From: Frigidibacter mobilis
GTDB lineage: Bacteria > Pseudomonadota > Alphaproteobacteria > Rhodobacterales > Rhodobacteraceae
Length of the DNA: 64,000 nt
Assembly: GCF_001620265.1 (NCBI RefSeq)
Contig: NZ_CP012661.1
Coordinates: 3,162,001 to 3,226,000, forward strand
Direction of reading: 5' to 3'
The notes beneath the pieces were generated by a model. The model saw only the letters and a program-made list of their open reading frames with translations, had not been told where the DNA came from and did no database searches. Shown piece after piece: positions 36,702 through 46,629 of this stretch. The first letter of the stretch is position 1. Each line of letters starts with the position of its first letter. The translations under genes and the position numbers were made by a program.

Positions 36702-37157
36702 ATGATCCACCCCTTTGCCCCGCAGACCTGGACCCGCGCCGACGGCTATGCCCTCTCGACCGACCGCAGCCGCATCAACGTCGATGTGGTCGAACGCTTC
36801 CTGGCGGAGGAGGCCTATTGGACCGACGGCCTGCCCCGCCCGGTGCTGGAGCGCGCGCTGGCCGGCTCGTTGCCGATGGGGATATACGCCCCGGATGGCG
36901 CGATGGCGGGCTTTGGCCGGCTGGTCACCGATTGCGCGGTCTTCGCCTATCTGCGCGATGTCTTCGTGCTGCCCGACCATCGCGGCCGCGGCCTTGCGCC
37001 CTGGCTGGCGCTGACCATCCGCAGCCACCCCGGCCTGGCAACGGTGACAAGCTGGATGCTTGCCACGCGCGATGCCCATGCCGTCTATGCCCGCGCCGGC
37101 TACGCCCCGGTGCCGCACCCCGAATACTACATGACCGTCCCCAGGCGGCAGGAATGA
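36702..37157 (+). CDS. GNAT-family N-acetyltransferase
   Basis: This 151-residue acyl-CoA-dependent acetyltransferase has a single GNAT fold. The acetyl-CoA pyrophosphate-binding motif is seen in LRDVFVLPDHRGRGLAPWL (R/Q-x-x-G-x-G/A type). The fold closes with DAHAVYARAGYAPVPHPE. The substrate is unknown. The ATG at 36702 has AGGAG six bases upstream. The stop overlaps a possible hyuA start (ATGA at 37154), so it is co-transcribed with the hydantoinase pair. Pairing with the divergent deacylase suggests an acylated intermediate, but that is speculative. Confidence 0.88.
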   Translation: MIHPFAPQTWTRADGYALSTDRSRINVDVVERFLAEEAYWTDGLPRPVLERALAGSLPMGIYAPDGAMAGFGRLVTDCAVFAYLRDVFVLPDHRGRGLAPWLALTIRSHPGLATVTSWMLATRDAHAVYARAGYAPVPHPEYYMTVPRRQE

Positions 37158-37165
37158 GGCACCCA

Positions 37166-39206
37166 ATGGGCTACAGGATCGGCGTCGATGTGGGCGGTTC
37201 GTTCACGGATTTTGCGGTGCTGGATGACAGCGGCGCCCTGACCACGCTGAAGGTCTTCTCGCGCCCCGACGCGCCGGGGGCCGAGATCACCGCCGGGTTG
37301 GGCCGCCTGGCCGCCGATCATGGCATCACCCCGGCCGAGGTCGGCTATTTCACCCACGGCACCACCGTCGGCATCAACACGGTGATCCAGCGCAACGGTC
37401 CGGCCCTTGCCCTGTTCACCACCACGGGTTTCGAGGATGTGCTGGAGCTGGCCCGCCTGAAGATCCCGCAGATCCACAACCTCTACTCCAAGCGCCCCAC
37501 CCCGCTGATCCCCCGCGATCGGGTCTTCGGCATCGCCGAGCGCATGGGCGCGGATGGCCAGCCGGTCACGCCCCCCGCCCGCGCCGATGTGGCGGCCCGG
37601 GTGGCGCAGGCGCAGGCCGGCGGCGCCGAGGGCATCGTGCTGGCCTTCCTGCACGCCTATCGCAACCCCGCGCATGAACAGGCCGTGGCCGCGATCATCG
37701 CCGAGATCGCGCCGGGCCTGCCCGTCGTCACCTCTGCCGGCACCTGGCCGGTGATCCGCGAATATGAACGCAGCATCACCGCCGTGGTCTCGGCCTATGT
37801 GCAACCCCGCGTCGCGCAATATCTGGACAGGTTCGAGGCGGCGCTGCTGGCCAGGGGCGTGAGCGTGCCCGCCCATATCACCAAGTCCAATGGCGGGGTG
37901 ATGGGTATCGCCCAGGCCCGCGCCGAATGCGTGCAGATGATCCTGTCGGGCACGGCTTCGGGCGTGATCGGTGCCGGCTGGCTGGCGCGGGAATGCGGGT
38001 TTGCCAGGGTGCTCAGCCTCGATATCGGCGGCACCTCGGCCGATGTGGCGGTGATCCTGGACGGCGTGCCGCAATATGGCACCGGCGAGGTGATCGGCGA
38101 TTTCCAGATCCACATCCCCTCGGTCGCGGTCAGCTCGGTCGGCCAGGGCGGCGGATCGGTCGCTGCCGTCAACGCCGATGGCATCCTGACCGTGGGGCCG
38201 CAAAGCGCCGGCTCTACCCCCGGCCCGGCCTGCTACGGGCGCGGCGGGGTACAGCCCACCATCACCGACGCAATGGCGGCAGCCAACCTGATCGGCCACG
38301 GCACGCTGGGATATGGCGCGGTCACGGTCGACCGCGCCGCCGCCCGCGCCGCCATCGCGCCCCTTGCCGCCAAGCTGGGGGCAAGCATCGAGGAAACCGC
38401 CGCCAGCATCGTCGAAATCGCGGTCTCGGCGATGTATGCCGAAGTCTCGGGCCTGATCTCGCGCTTCGGCATCGACCCGCGCGAGTTTCACCTGTTCGCC
38501 TTTGGCGGCGCCGGCGCGATGCTGGCCTGTTTCCTGGCGCGAGAGCTGGACATGAAAGGCGTCGTCGTGCCGCCCACCCCGGCGTCGTCTCGGCGCTTGG
38601 GGGCTCATCGCCGACCTGCGCAACGATTTCATCCGCACCCTGTTCCTCGACCTGACCGACGAGGGCGCAGCAGCCCTCGCCGCCCCGCTGGCAGAGCTGG
38701 AGGCGACGGGCCGCGCCTGGCTCGCGGCGCAGGGCCATGCGGCCGAGGCGCAGATCACCGTCAGCGCCGACATGCGCTATCTGGGCCAGTCCTTCGAGAT
38801 TGAAACGCCGCTGGAGGCGGGTTGGCTGCGCGCCGGCGACCGCGAGGCCATCGCGCAGGCCTTCCATGCCGAACATGCGCGGCTTTTCGGCCATGACAGC
38901 CCCGGCGCGCCGGTGCAGATCGTCAACCTGCGGCTGGTCGCGGCCGCCCCCACGCCCAAGCCCTGCCTGCAGCGCCCGGCCCCCGCCACCGGCCCCGCCA
39001 TCCCCTCGGACCAGATCACCGGCTGGTTCGACGGGCAGGCCCACCCCACCCCGCTCTACCCCCGCGCCGCCCTGCGGCCCGGCCATCGGCTCAGCGCCCC
39101 GGCCATCGTCACCCAGGACGACACCACCACCGTGATCCCCCCCGGCTTTGCGCTGCAGGTCGATCCCTTCGGCAACCTCGTCATCACGCGGGAGCATCAG
39201 GAATGA
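37166..39206 (+). CDS. Hydantoinase/oxoprolinase subunit A (HyuA family), frameshifted as sequenced
   Basis: This is the ATP-binding subunit of an ATP-dependent ring-opening amidohydrolase of the N-methylhydantoinase/5-oxoprolinase/caprolactamase family. With the frame restored it has about 680 residues. The actin-like ATPase motifs are YRIGVDVGGSFTDFAVL, GYFTHGTTVGINTVI, and SLDIGGTSADVAVI, then the QGGGSVAAVNADG loop. C-terminal parts include DMRYLGQSFEIETPL. The frame is lost at the C run 38577-38580 and again at the G run 38599-38603; one added base in each restores a family-like GVVSALGGLIADLRNDF. Start at 37166 follows GAGG; 37154 is an alternative. It overlaps hyuB. Confidence 0.88.
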
Positions 39207-41147
39207 CCGCCATCACCCCCCGCAGCCTGCAGGTCCTGGCCAATTTCTGCGGCGCCGCCGCCGATGCGATGGCCTTCACGCTGATGCGCACCGCCCATTC
39301 GGCCTTCGTGAAAGAGACCGAGGATTTCTCGTGCCAGATCGTGACCCGTGCGGGGCTGGCCTTCGCCAACCCGCGCCAGTTCGGCGCGCCCTGGTATTCG
39401 GGCATCGACTATGGCCCGCTGCTGGCCTGCATCGACGACTACAAAAACGGCGACATCTGCATCACCAATGACCCCGAGGCGGGCCATGTCGCCACCCACA
39501 CCCCCGACATCCATATCTGGAAGCCGGTATTCTTCGACGGGCAGCTTGCCTGCTTCGTCGTCGGCCATATCCACAACACCGATGTCGGCGGCGCCGTGCC
39601 CGCCAGCCTGTCGCGCAGCCTGACCGAGATTGCGCAGGAAGGCCTGCGCATCCCGCCGGTCAAGCTGGTGGAAGGCGGCGTGCAGAACCCGTTCGTCGCA
39701 CAGCTGATCCGCGCCAATGTGCGCCTGCCGGACCAGAACCTTGGCGACCTTGCCGCGCAGATCGCCTCGGTCAATGTCGGCGAGCGCAAGATGCAGGGCA
39801 TCATCCGCCGCTTTGGCCTGCCCGCCTTTCTGGAAGGGGTCGAGGCGATCCTCGACCATGCCGAGGCGCAGGCGCGGCGCATCCTCGGCGCCATCCCCGA
39901 TGGCAGCTACAGCTTTGCCGATTACGCCGATGAGGACAGCCCCGCCGGCCTGCCCGCCCGCATCGCGCTGACCCTGCATGTCGCGGGGGAGGAGGTGACG
40001 CTGGATTACACCGGGTCCGACCCGCAGCTGGGATCCTCGCTGAACATGCCGACGGGCGGGCGCGAGCGGCATCCGCTGGTGATGGTCGGGCTGACCTATG
40101 TGCTCTACACGCTCGACCCGTCGCTCTGGCTGAACGCGGGCACCCTGCGCCCCGCCCGCGCGGTGCTGCCCGAAGGCACGGTGGTGAACTCTGCCCCCGG
40201 CGCGGCAATCGGGATGCGCTCGCTGACCTGCGCCATGACGCAGATCGTGACGGTGGGCGCCTTTGCCCAGGCGCTACCGGGCCGCATCCCGGCCGCGGCG
40301 CCCGGCGGCAATGCGATCATGAACATCAAGACCGCGGCGCGGAACGGCCGCCCATCATGGCCTCGATCGGGCCGGTAGGCGGCGGCGGCGGCGCGATGCC
40401 CTTTGCCGATGGCAGCGACGGCGCGGGCGGCGCCACCGGCTTTTTGCGCAACACGCCGGTGGAGATCACCGAGGCCGAGGTGCCGATCCGCTTCCTGCGC
40501 TATGGGCTTGCGCCCGATACCGGCGCGCCGGGGCTGTGGCGCGGCGGGCTGTCTGCGGTGATGGAGTTTCAGGTGACGGCGCCCGAAACCGTGGTCACGG
40601 CCCGCAACCGCAACCGCTCGATCATGGGCGCCTGGGGCCTGCATGGCGCGGGCGAGGCCTGCGTTTCACGCTTCGTGAAAAACCCGGATACCGATCAGGC
40701 CGTGGAACTTGGCAATACCGATCTGGTCCATTGCGCCCCCGGCGACGTGATCCGCGTCACCGGCCCCGGTGCGGGTGGCTGGGGCGATCCCTTCGCCCGG
40801 CCCGCCGCGCTGGTGCTGCGGGACGTGCAGCGCCGCGCGGTCAGCCCCGCAGCGGCCGCCCGCGACTATGGCGTGGTGATCGAAGGCGATGCGGTGGACG
40901 CGGCCGCGACCGAGGCGCTGCGCGCCGCCCCCCGCCCCCCCCGGGGCTCTATGCCTTCAGCCCCGGCCGCCTAGCCTTCGAGGCAGTCTGGACGCCCGAA
41001 CGCTATGCCGGTCTTACCGCCTTCCTGGCGGCGCAGCCGGTCGGCTGGCGCTTTTTCCTCAAGCACCGGGTCTTTGCCGAGGTGGCCGCGGGCGAGACCG
41101 ACCTGCCCGCGCTCTTCACCCGCCTGCGTGAAGCCTACGCGCTCTGA
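39203..41147 (+). CDS. Hydantoinase/oxoprolinase subunit B (HyuB family), frameshifted as sequenced
   Basis: This is the second subunit of the ATP-dependent hydantoinase-type enzyme. The N-terminal part has MRTAHSAFVKETEDFSCQIV, DICITNDPEAGHVATHTPD and VGHIHNTDVGGAVP, which carry the family's metal-binding His/Asp residues. The C-terminal part has CAPGDVIRVTGPGAGGWGDP. Two breaks occur: at the C run 40351-40353, where one C restores GRPIMASIGPVGGGGGAMP, and within the long C runs 40928-40942. The restored protein has about 648 residues, including an unusual extra C-terminal domain of about 80 residues (WTPERYAGLTAFLAAQP). It overlaps hyuA by four bases. Confidence 0.88.
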
Positions 41148-41185
41148 CGCCCCACAGGGAATTGCGCCGCGCCACGGCCAAACGG

Positions 41186-41245
41186 AATTATCCACTGCGC
41201 CGGGGATGCGCCCGACGCAATCTGCGGGGCCGCGCGCGCTAGACT
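41186..41245 (+). promoter_or_regulatory. Promoter region of aldehyde dehydrogenase operon
   Basis: AATTATCCACT (41186-41196) and ATCTGCG (41220-41226) repeat the arrangement seen before the cupin gene. CTAGACTG (41239-41246) could be a -10 element; a near-copy (CGCGCCCTAGACTGG) occurs before the FAD oxidase at 56692. Confidence 0.4.
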
Positions 41246-41273
41246 GCCCCCGTTCCAGCCTCCGGAGACTGCC

Positions 41274-42737
41274 ATGAGCCTTTCCTTCAACCCCGACGCG
41301 CTTGACCTGCCACAGGGTCACTTCATCGGCGGCAGCTACCGGCCCGGCCCCGAGGCGATGGTCCTGCATCGCCCCTCGGATGGCGCGGCCTATGCCGGCC
41401 TGCCCGTCGCCGGCGCGGATCTGGTGGACGAGGCGGTCTGCACCGCGAAGGCCGCCCTCAAATCCTCGGGCTGGGGCACCTGCCAGCCGCGCGAGCGCAC
41501 CCGCGCCCTGCACCGTTGGGCCGACCTGATCGAGGCCGAGGCCGGGCACCTGGCGCAGCTGGAGGCCGTCGCCTCCACCCGCCTCATCAGCCAGCTTGTC
41601 GCCGGTGACATCGCGGTGACGGCCGAGCAGATCCGCTTCTTCGCCGAAATGGCCGACAAGGAGGGTGGCGAGCTGGTACCGACCCGCGGCGACCAGCTGG
41701 GCATGATCGTGACCGAGCCCTTCGGCGTGGTCGGCGCGATCACCCCCTGGAACTTCCCGATCTCGATGGCCGGCTGGAAGCTGGGCCCGGCACTGGCCGC
41801 AGGCAATGCCGTGGTGCTGAAACCGTCGGAAATGACCCCCTTCGCCACGCTGCGCATGGCCGAACTGTCGGTGCAGGCGGGCATTCCGGCCGGGCTGGTC
41901 AACGTGGTCCTGGGCGACGGCCGCACCACCGGCAACGCCCTGACGGGGCATACCGGCATCGGCAAGGTCAGCTTCACCGGCTCCACCGTCGCCGGATCGG
42001 CGATCATGGAGAATATCGCCCGCAGCGGCGTCAAGCCGATGACGCTGGAACTGGGCGGCAAGAGCCCGCAACTGGTCTTCGCCGATGCCGACCTGAGCCT
42101 CGCCGCCGACTGCATCGCCCGCACCATCCTGTTCAACGCTGGCCAGGTCTGCGTCGCCGGAAGCCGGGTTCTGGTCGAGGCGAGCGTGGCCGAGGCCCTC
42201 GCCGCCGCGCTTGTCGCACGCCTGAAGGCCGGGCACCTCGGCCCGACATGGGACGCCGCCACCGAATATTCCCCCATCATCTCGGCCCGCCAGCTGGACC
42301 GGATCGACTCTCTGGTCAGCGCAGCCGTCACCGAGGGCGCCGAGGTGCTGACCGGCGCCGCGCGGCTCGATGGCCCCGGCTATTTCTACGCCCCGACCCT
42401 GCTGGTCGGTGTCACCCAGACCAGCACCGCCGTGACCGAGGAAATCTTCGGCCCGGTGCTGACCCTGCAGACCTTCGGCACCGAGGAGGAGGCGCTGGCC
42501 CTGGCGGACCACCCGACCTATGGGCTTGCCGCGGGCCTCTTCACCCGCGATCTGTCACGCGCGATGCGGGTGATGAAGCAGCTGCAGGCCGGCACGGTCT
42601 GGATCAACCGCTATGGCCGCTCGCGCGATCACATCCTGCCGACGGGGGGATACAAATCCTCGGGCATCGGCAAGGATCTGGGCCGCGACGCCTATCACGC
42701 CAACCGCCGCAGCAAATCCGTGCTGATCGACCTGTGA
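41274..42737 (+). CDS. NAD(P)-dependent aldehyde dehydrogenase
   Basis: This 487-residue enzyme oxidises an aldehyde to its acid in the cytoplasm. The active-site Glu is in TLELGGKSPQLVF and the catalytic Cys in FNAGQVCVAGSR. The cofactor motif FTGSTVAGSAIM and the FGPVLTLQTF region are standard. It resembles betaine-aldehyde or semialdehyde dehydrogenases, but fine specificity cannot be read. It is the first gene of a rightward trio with a tartrate/malate-type dehydrogenase and a GabD-like enzyme (gaps of 7 and 11 bases). The upstream region shares elements with the cupin promoter. Confidence 0.92.
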   Translation: MSLSFNPDALDLPQGHFIGGSYRPGPEAMVLHRPSDGAAYAGLPVAGADLVDEAVCTAKAALKSSGWGTCQPRERTRALHRWADLIEAEAGHLAQLEAVASTRLISQLVAGDIAVTAEQIRFFAEMADKEGGELVPTRGDQLGMIVTEPFGVVGAITPWNFPISMAGWKLGPALAAGNAVVLKPSEMTPFATLRMAELSVQAGIPAGLVNVVLGDGRTTGNALTGHTGIGKVSFTGSTVAGSAIMENIARSGVKPMTLELGGKSPQLVFADADLSLAADCIARTILFNAGQVCVAGSRVLVEASVAEALAAALVARLKAGHLGPTWDAATEYSPIISARQLDRIDSLVSAAVTEGAEVLTGAARLDGPGYFYAPTLLVGVTQTSTAVTEEIFGPVLTLQTFGTEEEALALADHPTYGLAAGLFTRDLSRAMRVMKQLQAGTVWINRYGRSRDHILPTGGYKSSGIGKDLGRDAYHANRRSKSVLIDL

Positions 42738-42744
42738 GGAAGAC

Positions 42745-43776
42745 ATGACCTACCGTATCGCCCTGATCCCGGGGGATGGCATCGGCCTTCCCGTCACCGA
42801 AGCGGCTATGGAAGTGGCGCAGAAGGCCGCTCCCGGCCTGCTGGAAACCGTCACCTTCCCCTGGTCCTGCGAGACTTACCTGCAGACCGGCCGGATGATG
42901 CCCGAGGATGGGATCGAGACGCTGCGCAGCTTCGACGCCATCTTCCTTGGCGCCGTCGGCTGGCCCGCATTGGTGCCCGATGCGGTATCGCTGCACGGGC
43001 TGCTGCTGCCAATCCGCAAGGCCTTCGTGCAATACGCCAATATTCGCCCGCACCGGCTGCTGCCGGGCGTGCAGGGGCCGCTGCGCAAGGAGGGGTTCGA
43101 TATCCTGTGCATCCGCGAGAATACCGAGGGCGAGTATTCCGGCGCGGGTGGGCGCGTGCATGTGGGAACGCCCGACGAGGTGGCGGTGGAAACCTCGGTC
43201 TTCACCCGCGTGGGGGTGGAACGCATCCTGCGCTTCGGCTTTGAACAGGCGCGCAAACGCCGGGGCAAGCTGGCCTCGGTCACCAAGTCCAACGCGCAGA
43301 AATACTCGATGGTGTTCTGGGACGAGATCACCGACCAGCTCGCCGCCGACTACCCCGATGTCGAGGTCAGCCACTACCATGTCGATGCGATCTGCGCGCG
43401 GATGGTGATGGCCCCCGAAAGCCTTGACGTGGTGGTGGCCTCGAACCTGTTCGGCGACATCCTCACCGATCTGGGCGCGGCGATCCAGGGCGGGCTCGGC
43501 TTTGCCGCCTCGGCCAATATCAACCCCTCGCGCTCGGCCCCGTCGATGTTTGAACCCGTGCATGGCTCCGCCCCCGATATCGCGCATCTGGGCATTGCCA
43601 ACCCCATCGCCGCAATCTGGTCGGCGGCGATGATGATGGACCATCTGGGCGAGGCCGTTGCGGCGGCGCGGATCATGGCGGCGCTTGGCGCCACCACCGC
43701 GCAGGGCATCGGCACCGTTCCCGGGCAGGACCGGACCGAAACAATCACAAGGGCCGTCCTGGCCGCACTGGACTAA
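42745..43776 (+). CDS. Tartrate/D-malate-type dehydrogenase (isopropylmalate dehydrogenase family)
   Basis: This 343-residue decarboxylating dehydrogenase of the beta-decarboxylating family is closest to tartrate dehydrogenase or D-malate dehydrogenase (TtuC/DmlA). Substrate- and metal-binding elements are visible: CIRENTEGEYSGAGG, the catalytic Lys in SVTKSNAQKYSM, and Asp residues in VDAICARMVM and SNLFGDILTDLG. The NAD site is FEPVHGSAPDIA. It lies between two aldehyde dehydrogenases in one operon. It may convert a C4 hydroxy-diacid produced by the pathway, and it could feed the glycerate kinase elsewhere in the window, but neither link is shown. Confidence 0.88.
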   Translation: MTYRIALIPGDGIGLPVTEAAMEVAQKAAPGLLETVTFPWSCETYLQTGRMMPEDGIETLRSFDAIFLGAVGWPALVPDAVSLHGLLLPIRKAFVQYANIRPHRLLPGVQGPLRKEGFDILCIRENTEGEYSGAGGRVHVGTPDEVAVETSVFTRVGVERILRFGFEQARKRRGKLASVTKSNAQKYSMVFWDEITDQLAADYPDVEVSHYHVDAICARMVMAPESLDVVVASNLFGDILTDLGAAIQGGLGFAASANINPSRSAPSMFEPVHGSAPDIAHLGIANPIAAIWSAAMMMDHLGEAVAAARIMAALGATTAQGIGTVPGQDRTETITRAVLAALD

Positions 43777-43787
43777 GGGATTTCATC

Positions 43788-45263
43788 ATGGACGCAAGGG
43801 TTTATGCCAGCCTTCCGGGGCTGAAGGACGAAGCTCTGTTCCGGCAGGCGGCGCTGATCGGCGGCGAGTGGCTGCCCGCCGCCAGCGGCAAGGTGGTCGA
43901 TGTCACCAACCCGGCGACCGGCGCGGTGATCGGCACCGTGCCGGACCTGTCGGGCGCTGAGACCGCCGCGGCCATCGCCGCCGCCGATGCCGCGTTCCAG
44001 GGCTGGCGCCGGGTACCCCATGCAACCCGCGCCGCGGCGCTGGAGCGCTGGTTCGCGCTGATGGAGGCGCATAGCGACGATCTGGCACTGATCCTGACGC
44101 TGGAACAGGGCAAGCCGCTGGCCGAGGCGAAGGGAGAGATCGCCTATGGCGCCTCCTTCGTGAAATGGTTCGCCGAAGAGGCGCGGCGCATCGACGGCTC
44201 GGTGATCCCCGCTCCGGCGGGTGACCGGAAGATCGTGGTGCTGAAAGAGCCGGTGGGCGTGTCGGCCATCGTGACACCGTGGAACTTTCCCACCGCGATG
44301 ATTACCCGCAAGGTCGCCCCGGCACTGGCGGCCGGCTGCACCGTCGTCATCAAGCCGTCCGAGTTCACGCCGTTCTCGGCGCTGGCGCTTGGCGTTCTGG
44401 CCGAACGGGCGGGAATCCCTACAGGCGTCATCAACATCGTCACCGGGATGCCGGCCGAGATCGGGGCAGAGCTGACGGCGAACCCGGTGGTGCGCAAGCT
44501 GTCCTTCACCGGATCCACCCGCGTCGGCTCCATGCTGATGGCGCAATGCGCGCCGACGGTGAAGCGGCTGAGCCTGGAGCTTGGCGGCAACGCGCCCTTC
44601 ATCGTGTTCGACGATGCCGATCTCGATGCCGCGGTCGAAGGCGCCATCGCCTCCAAGTTCCGCAATGGCGGGCAGACCTGCGTCTGCTCCAACCGGATCC
44701 TGGTGCAGGCGGGGGTCTATGAGGCCTTTGCCGAAAAGCTGGCGGCGAAAGTGGCGGCGATGAAGGTCGGCCCCGGGGTGGAGCCGGGGGTGGAGATCGG
44801 CCCGATGATAAACGCCGCCGCCATCGACAAGATTGCGCGACACGTCGCCGATGCCACCGCGAAGGGCGCGGTGATCCTCGCCCGCGCCCCGGCGCCCGAA
44901 GGCGGCCAATACGCCGCGCCGATGGTGCTGACCGGCGCGACCGAAGCGATGGATCTGGCGCAGGAGGAAACCTTCGGCCCCGTCGCCCCGCTGTTCCGGT
45001 TCGAGACAGAGGACGAGGCGATCCGCATTGCCAATGGCACCCCCTTCGGCCTTGCCGGCTATTTCTACACCGAAAGCCACCGCCGGGCCTGGCGCGTGGG
45101 CCAGGCGCTGGACTTCGGCATGGTCGGGCTGAACACCGGCAGCATCTCGATGGCGGTATCGCCCTTCGGCGGGGTCAAGCAATCGGGTCTGGGGCGTGAA
45201 GGCGCGCGGGTCGGGATCGACGAGTACCTCGAGACCAAGGCCTTCCACATGGCCGGTCTCTGA
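43788..45263 (+). CDS. gabD: Succinate-semialdehyde dehydrogenase-like (GabD family)
   Basis: This 491-residue aldehyde dehydrogenase is of the GabD type, converting succinic semialdehyde (or a longer omega-oxo acid) to the diacid with NAD(P). The active-site Glu is in SLELGGNAPFIVF and the catalytic Cys in NGGQTCVCSNRILVQ; the extra Cys two residues later matches the redox-switch pair of GabD enzymes. FTGSTRVGSMLM and the FGPVAPLFRFETEDEAI region are typical. The start lies 11 bases after the preceding dehydrogenase. It would receive the semialdehyde from an omega-aminotransferase or amine oxidase in the same cluster. Confidence 0.9.
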   Translation: MDARVYASLPGLKDEALFRQAALIGGEWLPAASGKVVDVTNPATGAVIGTVPDLSGAETAAAIAAADAAFQGWRRVPHATRAAALERWFALMEAHSDDLALILTLEQGKPLAEAKGEIAYGASFVKWFAEEARRIDGSVIPAPAGDRKIVVLKEPVGVSAIVTPWNFPTAMITRKVAPALAAGCTVVIKPSEFTPFSALALGVLAERAGIPTGVINIVTGMPAEIGAELTANPVVRKLSFTGSTRVGSMLMAQCAPTVKRLSLELGGNAPFIVFDDADLDAAVEGAIASKFRNGGQTCVCSNRILVQAGVYEAFAEKLAAKVAAMKVGPGVEPGVEIGPMINAAAIDKIARHVADATAKGAVILARAPAPEGGQYAAPMVLTGATEAMDLAQEETFGPVAPLFRFETEDEAIRIANGTPFGLAGYFYTESHRRAWRVGQALDFGMVGLNTGSISMAVSPFGGVKQSGLGREGARVGIDEYLETKAFHMAGL

Positions 45264-45275
45264 GGCCTGAAAATG

Positions 45276-45300
45276 CATCGGGGGCGATGGCCCCCCGATG
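45276..45300 (-). terminator. Terminator between convergent gabD-like and FAD oxidase genes
   Basis: A perfect 9-bp stem (CATCGGGGG / CCCCCGATG) with a seven-base loop. On the minus strand it is followed by CATTTTC, giving a short T run, so it best serves the leftward FAD oxidase gene, though it could act in both directions. Confidence 0.65.
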
Positions 45301-45340
45301 GCTTAGAAAAACTAGGCCTCGAAATTCTCGAAACTCGGCC

Positions 45341-46618
45341 CTACTGCACCCGGTCCAGCAGCTTGTAATAGCTGCCGACCAGCGGCAGGAACCAGGGCTG
45401 GCCGAAATGCCCCGGTACCGCCTTCCACGGCAGGTCGGCCCAGGGATTGCGGTCGAACCGGCCGGTGATGAGGTCGGCCATGATCTCGCCCATATGGGTG
45501 GCGATCTGCGCGCCGTGGCCGGAATAGCCCATCGAGTAGTAGACACCATCCGCATGGCCGGCGCGGGGGAAACGGTCCTTGGTCATGTCCACGAGCCCGC
45601 CCCAGCAATAGTCGACCTCGACCCCCGCCAGCTGTGGAAAGATCCCCGCCAGCGCCGCCTGCAGGATCGCGCCGCTTTTCGCATCCGACTGCTGGTCGGA
45701 CCTGGCCGAGAACCGGGCGCGGCCGCCGAAGATCAGCCGGTTGTCGGGCGACAGCCGGAAATAGTTGCCGATGTTCAGCGAGGTCACGCAGGTGCGGTTG
45801 CCGGGCATCGCCGCCGCAACCTCTGCCCCAGTCAGCGGCCGGGTTGCCAGCAGGAAGCTGCCCACCGGCACGATGCGGCGGCGGAAGTAGCCAAAGGCCG
45901 AGGTGGTATAGGCGCCAGTGGCCAGGAACACCTTGTCGGCGGTGACGGTGCCTTGCGGCGTCGTCAGCTCCCAGCCCTTGCCATGCGGGCGCCTTGCGGT
46001 GACGGGGGCATTCTCATGGATCACCGCGCCGTGCCGCGCCGCGGCCTCGGCCAGGCCCACCACGAAGCGTCCCATGTGCATCATGGCGCTTTTCTTCTGC
46101 AGCATCCCGCCGTGGAAGATGCCCGACCCGATCTCGCCCGCCAGATCGGCCTTGGACAGCATCGCGGTATCTGCATCCACCTCGCGGTGGATCGCCTCGA
46201 AGTTGCGGGCGAGGCTGTCGTAATGCGCCGGCTTGGAGGCGAGCTTGAGCTTGCCCGACCGGCGAAAATCGCAAGCAATACCCTCTTCGGCGATGATGCG
46301 CTCGATGGTCTCGATGCCCAGGTCGAAGGCGCGGTACATCGCCTTGGCGCGCTCTGCGCCGAACATCGCCTTGGCGTGCAGGAAGCTGTGGGCGATGCCG
46401 TTGTTCAGATGCCCGCCATTGCGCCCCGAGGCGCCGAAGCCGACGCTCTTCGCTTCGAGCACCACGACCCGGCGGCCCTCCTTGGCCAGCTTGCGCGCGG
46501 CCCCCAGCCCGGTGAAGCCCGCGCCGATCACCGCCACATCGTAATGGCCCGCGACCGGCCCCGCAGCCCCGCCGGTGAAGGCGGGCGCGGTATCTTGCCA
46601 GTAGGAATCGAACTTCAT
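45341..46618 (-). CDS. FAD-dependent amine oxidase (DAO family)
   Basis: This 425-residue DAO-superfamily flavoprotein is similar to gamma-glutamylputrescine oxidase and related amine oxidases. The FAD motif is VAVIGAGFTGLGAARKLAKEG near residue 28, with VGFGASGRNGGHLNNG after it. The C-terminal MGYSGHGAQIATHMG loop closes the flavin site. It starts 11 bases after the HAD hydrolase gene and is transcribed with it leftwards. It is distinct from the tandem oxidases at 56692 and 58033, so the window has four enzymes of this superfamily. Confidence 0.9.
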   Translation of the reverse strand: MKFDSYWQDTAPAFTGGAAGPVAGHYDVAVIGAGFTGLGAARKLAKEGRRVVVLEAKSVGFGASGRNGGHLNNGIAHSFLHAKAMFGAERAKAMYRAFDLGIETIERIIAEEGIACDFRRSGKLKLASKPAHYDSLARNFEAIHREVDADTAMLSKADLAGEIGSGIFHGGMLQKKSAMMHMGRFVVGLAEAAARHGAVIHENAPVTARRPHGKGWELTTPQGTVTADKVFLATGAYTTSAFGYFRRRIVPVGSFLLATRPLTGAEVAAAMPGNRTCVTSLNIGNYFRLSPDNRLIFGGRARFSARSDQQSDAKSGAILQAALAGIFPQLAGVEVDYCWGGLVDMTKDRFPRAGHADGVYYSMGYSGHGAQIATHMGEIMADLITGRFDRNPWADLPWKAVPGHFGQPWFLPLVGSYYKLLDRVQ

Positions 46619-46629
46619 CGCCCGCCCCC

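Noticed and set aside
45300..45330. TCGAAA direct repeats near the FAD oxidase stop as a regulatory site
   Set aside because: Located at the 3' end of convergent genes, very short, with no symmetry beyond chance.
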